From assembly GCF_000332495.1 (NCBI RefSeq), contig NZ_AOGW02000011.1, positions 124,001 to 188,000 of the forward strand: a stretch of 64,000 bases of DNA, in the 5' to 3' direction. This stretch comes from Leptospira terpstrae serovar Hualin str. LT 11-33 = ATCC 700639. Lineage in GTDB: Bacteria > Spirochaetota > Leptospiria > Leptospirales > Leptospiraceae. The notes beneath the pieces are model-generated. The model worked only from the letters and a program-made list of their open reading frames with translations. It did no database searches and was not told where the DNA came from. The first letter of the stretch is position 1; every line of letters starts with the position of its first letter. This document shows positions 27,105 through 35,233 of this stretch, piece by piece. Both the position numbers and the translations under genes were made by a program.

Positions 27105-29498
27105 ATGACTTTCCTTTTTGAGAATGACTCTCATATAAAAACTAAATTCTGGAAGCAATCCCCCCATCACCAAGGAATTCTCTTTCGATCCAAATTCATA
27201 ATCCTCTCCTCCCATATTCTCATTTCTATCCTATTGCTTTTGGCACCTCCTCTCCATCCGCAAGCTAAGGAAAAAACTCCTGAACCTCCACCGAGAGAGA
27301 CAGAGCCTGTTCCCAATACGGGAACAAAGCCAGTAGAACAAGGAATTCGAGTGACCGGCAAAAAAGATCCGAGAGACCGGGAGATTCTTCGTACTCCCAA
27401 TAGCATCAGCCGTTTGAACGAACAGGATATCCAAGATGCCGGGATCAACAGAACCAATGATATTGATAAACAAGTTCCCAATTTTTCCATCATTGATTCT
27501 GGATCACGTAACTTTACATATTTTAACATTAGAGGGATGCGAAGTATTGCCTTCAGTGAACCCGCAGTAGGATTGATTTTAGATGGGGTTCCACTCAATG
27601 ATAATGTTGCACTTAACACTGAGTTATACGGATTAGAAAACATTGAAGTGTATCGAGGAAGTCAAGCAACCCTGTTTGGAAAAAACTTTCAAGGAGGGGT
27701 AGTTGAAATTCGCACGAAAAAACCAACGAATGTCGCTGAAGGAAAAATTACTTATGATGCAGGAAATTATAAAAAACAAGAAACGTCTGCTTATTATAAT
27801 GCACCCATCATCAAAGATAAATTATTTTTTGGAATTGCTGGAAAAACGACAGAACGTGAAGGATATCTTTCCAATATAACTGGATTTTATTATCCGAATA
27901 ATCGTCCCTATGAACTTCCCGTAGAGATTTATAAAACTCACCCCGATGGTAGGAAGGGACAAGCTGGACGATTTCGATTATACTTTACTCCCAATGAAAT
28001 TTTTGAAGCAGACTTACAAATAAGCGCAGAAAGTTTCGACGATGGATCGTTAAACTTAGTAAATTATTTGGGTGCCAAATCAGAAAGAGAAAAAGCTTTA
28101 TTGCAAGGTTGTGTCGCCATGCCTTCCAACTGCTCCAAGTTATATGGAACATATACCAACAGAGTTAACGGAGATAGAAAAGTATACTGGGATTATGAAG
28201 GGAAAAGTAACGTCACCGGAAATACATACTCTTTAGCAACGACCACAAAATTACCTCATGCCAATCTAAAAACAGCATCTGCAATACGTAAAATGGACAT
28301 TGATCCAATCACTGCAGATTCTGACTTTACGACAACCGATCAGAACAGATCCATTTACGTAGAAAAAGCAACTACCTTTCTCAATGATGTGTATATTGAA
28401 TCAAAAGACAAACATGATCCATTACAATTTAAAGCAGGTATTTACGCTTCCAATAAAATCACAAATATTGACCAAGCAAGAGAACATAGATCTTCAATTT
28501 ATGTGATCAATGATTTTCCAGGTCTTACTTCTCCTGCAAGAGAAAAGAATTTATCAAGACTTCAAGACAGAAATATAAGTTTTTATACACATAACAGTTA
28601 TACATTTGCTGAAAAATTTACAGTAACAATTGGTGCCCGTCTTGAAAGACAAGAAAGTCGTCTTTCCCATACGGAACAAGCGGTAGGAATTTCCCGCAAC
28701 AACAATCCTTTAGGTGAAACACTTGTATTGTCAGACCCATATACAATTAACAATCGCTATAATTACAATGTCTCAAGGTTCATTTTTGATTATAAACCAA
28801 TTGAAAACTTAATGTTTTTTATTGGTTTTAGCCGGGGATATAAAAATGCAGGTTATAGCACCGTTGTTAATATTCCTGACAAAGCAAGTTTTAGACCTGA
28901 AATCAATGATACGATTGAAGCCGGAATCAAATCAGAATTTTTTAAAGGAAAGTTCGGATTAAAATATACACAGTTTTATACTGAAACACAGGACTTTCAT
29001 GTAGTTCGGGCCATCAACCTTTCCCAATATGTAAACCTCAATGCTGAGCTTGTCACTATCAGAGGATATGAATTAGAAACATTTATTAAACCACATAAAG
29101 ATGCAAAGATAGGACTCTCTGCTGGTTATACGGAAGGAATTTTCAATAAGTTTTATGACTCAGTGCTAAATCGTGACTTCAATGGGAAGTGGGTTCATTT
29201 CATTCCGAAATACGATATTGTAAGTTATCTCCAATATAGAAACGAATATGGGATGTTCTTTCGTGGAGAGTTTCAAGCTGTTGGCCAAATGTATTTTGCA
29301 GCAGATAACACTGTATATAGCGATCCATATTATGTAATCAACTCAAGGGTGGGATATGAAACAGATACAATATCCGCCTACCTTTACATGAACAATATGA
29401 ACGATCGGTATTACTTCACATCTTATATTGATGGAACCTTTCAAGCTGTACCTGGTGCACCCAAAACCTACGGATTTATGTTAACGTATAAAATTTAA
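27105..29498 (+). CDS. TonB-dependent outer-membrane receptor
   Basis: 797 residues. A long N-terminal signal (hydrophobic 28-47) and a Pro-rich linker precede a TonB-box-like GIRVTGKKD (about 83-91), the plug domain (about 95-215, with SISRLNEQDIQDAG, FNIRGMRS and VEVYRGSQATLFGKNFQGG-type motif) and a 22-strand barrel ending in a terminal aromatic-rich strand (FMLTYKI). The ligand is a siderophore, haem or other large solute; the adjacent lipoprotein and PepSY protein favour iron. GAAGGA precedes the ATG. Confidence 0.88.
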   Translation: MTFLFENDSHIKTKFWKQSPHHQGILFRSKFIILSSHILISILLLLAPPLHPQAKEKTPEPPPRETEPVPNTGTKPVEQGIRVTGKKDPRDREILRTPNSISRLNEQDIQDAGINRTNDIDKQVPNFSIIDSGSRNFTYFNIRGMRSIAFSEPAVGLILDGVPLNDNVALNTELYGLENIEVYRGSQATLFGKNFQGGVVEIRTKKPTNVAEGKITYDAGNYKKQETSAYYNAPIIKDKLFFGIAGKTTEREGYLSNITGFYYPNNRPYELPVEIYKTHPDGRKGQAGRFRLYFTPNEIFEADLQISAESFDDGSLNLVNYLGAKSEREKALLQGCVAMPSNCSKLYGTYTNRVNGDRKVYWDYEGKSNVTGNTYSLATTTKLPHANLKTASAIRKMDIDPITADSDFTTTDQNRSIYVEKATTFLNDVYIESKDKHDPLQFKAGIYASNKITNIDQAREHRSSIYVINDFPGLTSPAREKNLSRLQDRNISFYTHNSYTFAEKFTVTIGARLERQESRLSHTEQAVGISRNNNPLGETLVLSDPYTINNRYNYNVSRFIFDYKPIENLMFFIGFSRGYKNAGYSTVVNIPDKASFRPEINDTIEAGIKSEFFKGKFGLKYTQFYTETQDFHVVRAINLSQYVNLNAELVTIRGYELETFIKPHKDAKIGLSAGYTEGIFNKFYDSVLNRDFNGKWVHFIPKYDIVSYLQYRNEYGMFFRGEFQAVGQMYFAADNTVYSDPYYVINSRVGYETDTISAYLYMNNMNDRYYFTSYIDGTFQAVPGAPKTYGFMLTYKI

Positions 29499-29514
29499 AT
29501 TTCTGGAGACAAAT

Positions 29515-30078
29515 ATGAAAACAAAATTAAAAACCCTTCTCACACTAATCACTCTTGGATTAACTCTTTTCCAATGTGATTTATTTGATCCTAAGTCAAA
29601 AGTTACCGGCGATGACCTGGTTTCCATGTTAGCTCTGCAACAAATCAATGCAAATAGTATGAGTGAAGCACAAAGACTTGGACTAAACGTTGCATATAGC
29701 CATAGGTTTAGTATCAAAAATGGCCCGCACTTGTTTTGCCGTGAGTATTCAACTGCTTACTTAGAAAAACAAGCAGAATGGGAAAAAGATATGGAGCAAA
29801 CATATGCTACTATTGGTAATGCAATAGGTATAGAAATCGTAGTAGAACGAATGAGTGGACCTTGTGCTGTCACTAATAAAGTAGCAGCATGTCATTATGA
29901 CGGAGTGGACGGAATCAACGATCTTATTCCTTATGCCTACACGACTGAAGGTGAACATAAATATTTAATTCCAGCAAACGCTTACTATGGAGTAACGGAT
30001 CTGAAAAGTGCGAAAGAAGCCTGCGAAAGATTCAAAGGTACTTACGTTTGTTACGATCCAAGCAAGTGTTGGCAATAA
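29515..30078 (+). CDS. Cys-rich lipoprotein downstream of the TonB receptor
   Basis: 187-residue predicted lipoprotein with lipobox LTLFQC at residues 16-21. The mature part has eight further Cys residues, several clustered at the C-terminus (ACERFKGTYVCYDPSKCWQ). A GISHR-like region AYSHRFSIKNGPHLFC precedes a central domain. I do not recognise the family. It follows the receptor by 16 bases with GGAGA before the ATG, so it is almost certainly co-transcribed and may be the surface partner that captures the ligand. Confidence 0.7.
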   Translation: MKTKLKTLLTLITLGLTLFQCDLFDPKSKVTGDDLVSMLALQQINANSMSEAQRLGLNVAYSHRFSIKNGPHLFCREYSTAYLEKQAEWEKDMEQTYATIGNAIGIEIVVERMSGPCAVTNKVAACHYDGVDGINDLIPYAYTTEGEHKYLIPANAYYGVTDLKSAKEACERFKGTYVCYDPSKCWQ

Positions 30079-30085
30079 ACTAAAA

Positions 30086-31180
30086 TTATACAGAAGAACT
30101 CAAAGGAATCTTTTGGGTTCTTCTTCTTTTATTCTTTCTCTTAATATAAAATATACTAATTCCACTAATCGAAAGTATTGCAGGCGAAAGCCCACCGATC
30201 ACCCAAACTACTTTACTGAAATGATTTGCAAATGTTCCGAAATGAAGCGGACGAAATGAATCCAATACTTGATTCCAAAATCCTTCTTTTGCCATATCGA
30301 CTTTATCAAATAGATTCTTTGATTTTACATTATATCGAATGTAAGAACCATACCGACTTTCCCATCCAGGAGAATTAAAACGATTCCCATAAATTCCGAT
30401 TGGCTCATCTTTTGAGTGGTGTGGAAACGAAATATATCCCAATCGAAATCCAGGTATTTCTATTTTTGTTCGTTCCACCAATTGATTAATCGATTCTTCT
30501 CTAGCCCATAAATGGTGAACTACTTTTTCTTCTGGAAAACTTAGTATCACCGTGTCTCGCAAACTCCACCATCCACCAGTGATAGCTAAAATCAAATGAA
30601 ACCAGACTGCATTAATACCAACGAACTTATGTAAGTCGGAAAAAAGGATTTGTTTACTTTCTTTCCATCGAAGGCGAAACAAACTTACCCAAAATCGTTT
30701 ATAAAGTTTAATCCCGCTGATTGCTAAAAATAAATAGATCAAAGCAATACATCCAGTAAGAAAATAACCCACTCCACCTAAAAAAAGACTATAATGTAAA
30801 ACTAGTAAAAACCCATATACACTATCACTTCGATCCTCTTTCATTTTTCCAATAACCTTACCATTGTAAGGATTGATTAAATAAACAGATTCACGACTGG
30901 GGATTTCTAAATTATGAAACCAAACTTGGTCAGCTTGGTCTTTTAAGTCGGATACCAACCAACCGGCAACACTTCCTTCTGGAATTTGTTCTAACAGTTG
31001 TTTGTAAAGTGTATCTAAAGGCAACCGATCCCTTTCAACTAAAATGGAGTGGGAACCTGTAAGAGACTGGATTTCCTTTCCATAAACCAATAGGGATCCA
31101 GTCAGACCCAAAACCAAAAGGAAACTCGCTCCCAAAATTCCGAGAACCATATGTAACTGATACCAAGTTTTTGCCTTCAC
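30086..31180 (-). CDS. PepSY-associated transmembrane protein (PiuB-like)
   Basis: 364 residues, four transmembrane helices in the pattern of PepSY_TM proteins: KTWYQLHMVLGILGASFLLVLGLTGSLLVY at the N-terminus (cited by its KTWYQLH start), a PepSY-like periplasmic loop, and a C-terminal helix before a basic tail. The family is linked to iron uptake and reduction, often beside TonB receptors, which is the case here (convergent with the receptor-lipoprotein pair, 8 bases from the lipoprotein stop). A role in reducing or moving iron across the inner membrane is inferred. Confidence 0.78.
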   Translation of the reverse strand: MKAKTWYQLHMVLGILGASFLLVLGLTGSLLVYGKEIQSLTGSHSILVERDRLPLDTLYKQLLEQIPEGSVAGWLVSDLKDQADQVWFHNLEIPSRESVYLINPYNGKVIGKMKEDRSDSVYGFLLVLHYSLFLGGVGYFLTGCIALIYLFLAISGIKLYKRFWVSLFRLRWKESKQILFSDLHKFVGINAVWFHLILAITGGWWSLRDTVILSFPEEKVVHHLWAREESINQLVERTKIEIPGFRLGYISFPHHSKDEPIGIYGNRFNSPGWESRYGSYIRYNVKSKNLFDKVDMAKEGFWNQVLDSFRPLHFGTFANHFSKVVWVIGGLSPAILSISGISIFYIKRKNKRRRTQKIPLSSSV

Positions 31181-31280
31181 GAACCACCGACTCCTTAGGG
31201 GATAGAGCCATATTATTGAGATCGGGTCTCATTTTCAAGTAAATCTTTACTTCTGTGGTTTCCTCTTGGGTTTTCGATTT

Positions 31281-34200
31281 TTACGCTTTTTCCATCGAAT
31301 GAGTTAACATTTCTCGAATGATTTTGTTCACTTCTGGGCGACAACTTCCACAACCAGTGCCGGCCCCTGTTGTAGTCATAATGGATTCTAAATTGCATGC
31401 GCCATTTTTGAATTCGTCTTCTATATTTCCTCGACCCACACTGTTACAAGAACAGACAAGTGCACCTTTCGGTGGTTTGGTGGCGGTTCCTCCAGAGAGT
31501 AACTTCTCTCTTTTGTCCCCAAGTTCTATCCCACTTGCAATCAGATTCTTATATTCAACAAATTCTGCTTTGTCCCCAATGAGAATGGCTCCTACTAACT
31601 TATCGCCCTTCACAATGCATTTTTTATAACGCCTTCTCTTTCGATCCAAAAATACAATCTCTTCGTATTCATCGGAAAGATTTTCGAATGATACACCTGG
31701 AAGGCGTAGTGATACCAACTCCAATCCAGGAATTTTTAATAGATTGGAATGGAGTGATCCGGAGTAAGTTTTATATTTATAACCAAATATATGTGAGGCG
31801 GCAACTTTTGCCTGTTCCTCTGCGGCAAGGACTGTCCCGTAAACACCACTGGCATGCTCTGCCACTTCCCCAATAGCATAAATGTCAGGATCACTTGTTT
31901 GTAAAAATTCATTTACTTTGATCCCTTCCCCTAATTCAAATCCCAAACCTTTGGCCAAATGCAAATTAGGACTTGTTCCCATCGCATAAACAATTCCATC
32001 CGGATGTAATTTTCGCCCATCTTTTAACTCTACATTGGTGATACGACCATACCCATTCACTTTCGAAATTTCAGAATTAAAAAGTACTTCGATCCCTCTA
32101 TTTAAAATTTCGTCTTTTAAGATATCACAAGCAACTGAATCCAGTTGTTTGGACATAAGTCTATCAGTGCGAACAAGAACTGTTACTTTAACATTTAAGG
32201 TCTTAAGTGCTGCTGCAAGTTCTAACCCGAGAAGACCACCACCTACAATGAGTGCATGAGAATCAGGAACAAAAAAACCTTTAATTCGATCGGCATCTGT
32301 TTTAGCACGTAAACTAAAGACCCCCACCATATCCGGTGTTATGGATTTGGGAACTTGAGGAGAACTTCCAGTAGCAAGGATGAGTTTGTTATATGAGTGA
32401 GAATTACCAAAAGCATCTTTTACAATTTTTGCTTCCGGTAAAATGTCAGTAACAGAAGTAGAAGTATATAGATTGATATTCCAAGAGACAACTTCATCTG
32501 AATCTGCACTCGAAAGTTCATGAAATTCTTTTTCTCCGCTGATAAAATCAGGAAGAAGGATTCTATTATATAAAGGATTTTCTTCCTTACAAATTACTGT
32601 GATTTCATCTTCGGGAGCTAATTCTTTATAATTTTTAATAAATGCATGGGTACTATTTCCCCCACCAATGATTAGAATTTTTTCTTTTTCTTTGGCATAC
32701 GGTTTTACCTGCACTGCCGAGATTTTGAAACCTGGTTGTTTGGAAAAAGGATCAAAACTTTTACTTGTTAGGTTGTTTGCTCGAGACTCATCGTTTTTAT
32801 TTTTTTTCCCCCAATGCATGGGTAAAAAAACTGTACCTTGTTTGATGGTGTCTGTGATTTTTGCCCGAACTCGCACCACACCTCTTTCATTTGAAACTTC
32901 AGCAATCCCACCATCAATGATTTCGATTCGTGTTGCATCTTCTGGATGGATTTCCAGATAAGGTTCCGATTTGTGTTCCATGAGCTTTTGCACTTTGCCC
33001 GTTCGAGTCATGGTATGCCACTGGTCTCGGATTCGTCCTGTAGTTAAAATGAAAGGATACTCTTCTGAAGTTTTTTCTGAAGTATCTTCTGGGGATATAT
33101 CAAAGATCTTTGCTTTTCCATTAGCACGATAGAAGATATGATCAGAAAACAAACGGGGAGTTCCTCCGTGGTCTTTGTGAGGATAAGGCCACTGTACAGA
33201 GCGTTTTTCTTTTAGAATGGAATAGTTGAGTCCACTAATATCAATTTTGGTATTCTCTGTTAGTGCACAATGTTCTAGAAACACATCTTCCTCTGAATTG
33301 TAATCGAAGGAAGAACCAAAACCCATTTTCTCTGCAAATTTTTGAATGATAAGAGTATCCGCAAGTGCCTCACCCGGCGGGTCTAATATCTTTGCAAGAT
33401 AAGTCACACGACGATCGGAATTGGTCATGGTTCCCTGTTTTTCAGCCCAACCTGCTGCAGGAAGAACATAATCTGCGTAGGGAATGGCAGAAGAATTCAT
33501 TGATATATCTTGCACAACCACTAGTTCTGCGGCACGTAACCCTTGTTCTACCATGCGAGCATCAGGTAAACTTGTGGTCGGATTTGTACAAATGATCCAT
33601 ACCGCCTTCATCTTTCCGGTGCGAAGGTTTTCAAACATCTCCACTGCAGTAAACCCAGGTTTACTTTGAATGACTTCAGTTTGTACTCCCCAAAACTTAG
33701 CTACTTCTTCCCTATGATTTGCATTACTCAAATCACGGTGTGCTGGCAACAAATTGGAAAGTCCACCAACTTCCCTTCCTCCCATGGCATTGGGTTGGCC
33801 AGTAAGAGAAAAAGGGCCACTTCCTGGTTTTCCAATTTTACCAGTTAACAAAGATAAGTTGATTAGTGCCAGGTTTTTGTTAACACCGACCACACTTTGG
33901 TTTAGCCCCATTGCCCATAAGGATAAAAATCCTTTCGCATGGCCAATGAAATTGGCAGTCAAACGAATGTCGTCCGAAGGGATTCCGCAAGTATTTGCCG
34001 CAGATTCTAAATCAAAATTTAAAAGAAGAGTTTTTAATTCCTCAAAACCTTCTGTATGAGATTGGATAAATTCATTATCAATCCAACCATTATCGATAAG
34101 AACTTTTGCAATCGCATGGAAAAGGTAAATATCAGTCCCTGGATGGATTTGTAAATGGAGGTCCGCATCCTCGCATGTGTCTGTCCGTCTTGGATCGACT

Positions 34201-34799
34201 ACTATGATCTTTACATCTGGATTGTTTTTTTTGTGAGCTTCGATTCTACGAAATAATATGGGGTGACACCATGCTGGATTGGCACCTGCGATTAGAAAAC
34301 AATCGGCAAGTTCAATGTCTTCATAAGCAATCGGTACACTGTCTTCCCCCAATGCCATTTTGTATCCCACAACCGCCGAACTCATACAAAGCCTTGAGTT
34401 TGTATCAATATTATTACTGCCGATAAAACCTTTGATGAGTTTGTTTATGATATAATATTCTTCTGTCAGGAGTTGGCCTGAGACATAGAATCCCACAGAG
34501 TCCGGTCCATAAGTTTGAATCAATTTTCTGAATTTGTCGGCAATTCCTGATAGGGCGATTTCCCAGCTAACTTTTGATAGCGGAAGATTCTTATCTTTCC
34601 TATGACTTGGATAGAGAATACGATCACTTCTATCCATGACAGTATAATGCAAATTCATTCCCTTAGAACACAATAGTCCCTTGTTCGCTGGATGGTCTTT
34701 GTCCCCTTCAATAGATATCTCTGTCGGGCCTAGTTTGTGGACAGTAACACCACAACCAACCCCGCAGTAGGAACAAGTCGATGCATAGGATTCTTGCAT
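31281..34799 (-). CDS. nasA: Assimilatory nitrate reductase fused to FAD/NAD(P) and BFD modules
   Basis: 1172 residues from the ATG at 34799 (a TTG 21 bases upstream is less likely). It reduces nitrate to nitrite in the cytoplasm. Order: [4Fe-4S] domain with CSYCGVGC (residues 9-16) and the fourth Cys in LLCSKG; molybdopterin catalytic domain with the NasA-type NSRLCMSSAVVGYKMALG and ANPAWCHP; C-terminal molybdopterin-binding domain around TTGRIRDQWHTMTR; then an FAD/NAD(P)H oxidoreductase (from KILIIGGGNS, about 710-1010) like the N-terminal half of NirB; and a BFD [2Fe-2S] module with CSCN...CGSCRP near the end. In most bacteria these parts are separate proteins, so this is a self-contained NAD(P)H nitrate reductase by inference. 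Divergent from nirB. Confidence 0.88.
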   Translation of the reverse strand: MQESYASTCSYCGVGCGVTVHKLGPTEISIEGDKDHPANKGLLCSKGMNLHYTVMDRSDRILYPSHRKDKNLPLSKVSWEIALSGIADKFRKLIQTYGPDSVGFYVSGQLLTEEYYIINKLIKGFIGSNNIDTNSRLCMSSAVVGYKMALGEDSVPIAYEDIELADCFLIAGANPAWCHPILFRRIEAHKKNNPDVKIIVVDPRRTDTCEDADLHLQIHPGTDIYLFHAIAKVLIDNGWIDNEFIQSHTEGFEELKTLLLNFDLESAANTCGIPSDDIRLTANFIGHAKGFLSLWAMGLNQSVVGVNKNLALINLSLLTGKIGKPGSGPFSLTGQPNAMGGREVGGLSNLLPAHRDLSNANHREEVAKFWGVQTEVIQSKPGFTAVEMFENLRTGKMKAVWIICTNPTTSLPDARMVEQGLRAAELVVVQDISMNSSAIPYADYVLPAAGWAEKQGTMTNSDRRVTYLAKILDPPGEALADTLIIQKFAEKMGFGSSFDYNSEEDVFLEHCALTENTKIDISGLNYSILKEKRSVQWPYPHKDHGGTPRLFSDHIFYRANGKAKIFDISPEDTSEKTSEEYPFILTTGRIRDQWHTMTRTGKVQKLMEHKSEPYLEIHPEDATRIEIIDGGIAEVSNERGVVRVRAKITDTIKQGTVFLPMHWGKKNKNDESRANNLTSKSFDPFSKQPGFKISAVQVKPYAKEKEKILIIGGGNSTHAFIKNYKELAPEDEITVICKEENPLYNRILLPDFISGEKEFHELSSADSDEVVSWNINLYTSTSVTDILPEAKIVKDAFGNSHSYNKLILATGSSPQVPKSITPDMVGVFSLRAKTDADRIKGFFVPDSHALIVGGGLLGLELAAALKTLNVKVTVLVRTDRLMSKQLDSVACDILKDEILNRGIEVLFNSEISKVNGYGRITNVELKDGRKLHPDGIVYAMGTSPNLHLAKGLGFELGEGIKVNEFLQTSDPDIYAIGEVAEHASGVYGTVLAAEEQAKVAASHIFGYKYKTYSGSLHSNLLKIPGLELVSLRLPGVSFENLSDEYEEIVFLDRKRRRYKKCIVKGDKLVGAILIGDKAEFVEYKNLIASGIELGDKREKLLSGGTATKPPKGALVCSCNSVGRGNIEDEFKNGACNLESIMTTTGAGTGCGSCRPEVNKIIREMLTHSMEKA

Positions 34800-34941
34800 T
34801 TGCACACAAACAATCAGCAATAACTATGCCAATTGCTGAAATATTCACAAAAATGCTTATTACCATAGGGATTTGAATTCAATCTTCCCAAATGGATGCG
34901 AAGACTGGCAAAACCATGGAGAAAATATTTGGGAAAAATGC

Positions 34942-34967
34942 ACATAAAACGTACATAATCGTTATGT
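34942..34967. promoter_or_regulatory. Operator-like repeats in the nasA-nirB divergent region
   Basis: ACATAA occurs at 34942-34947 and 34953-34958, 11 bases apart, and its complement TTATGT at 34962-34967. The last two form the palindrome ACATAATCGTTATGT (34953-34967). The rest of the 434-base gap between nasA and nirB shows only the sigma-54 match described separately and no gene. Confidence 0.4.
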
Positions 34968-35147
34968 TCTAGCAGAAAGGATTAAAAAAACCTCAAATAG
35001 AAAGTGGCTTACTCCAGTAACTCACTTACCAAAGAAAGATAGTTTCCCTTCTCTTGTAGTGAATTTTATCTTTTTTTCCAAAAGACTCTCTCAATTCCCT
35101 AAGGAATCGCCTGTACTAGTAGCATTTTTAATCTAGCTGCCTCAGTT

Positions 35148-35163
35148 AGGTACACTTCGTGCA
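35148..35163 (+). promoter_or_regulatory. Sigma-54 (-24/-12) promoter of nirB
   Basis: AGGTACACTTCGTGCA keeps the essential GG at -24 and GC at -12 with the required 10-base spacing, with TGCA at the -12 element. It lies about 70 bases before the nirB ATG. It deviates from TGGCAC at two or three positions, so it is weaker than the site before the nitrate transporter. Confidence 0.55.
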
Positions 35164-35233
35164 TATTGTAGGAAGATTGGAACTGTTCTAGCGGTTCCAT
35201 CGGAAAACTTTTGGGTCCGGGTAGGGTAACAAA

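Noticed and set aside
34800..34860. Sigma-54 site for the nasA fusion gene on the minus strand
   Set aside because: Checked for GG and GC with 10-base spacing in the right orientation; none found.
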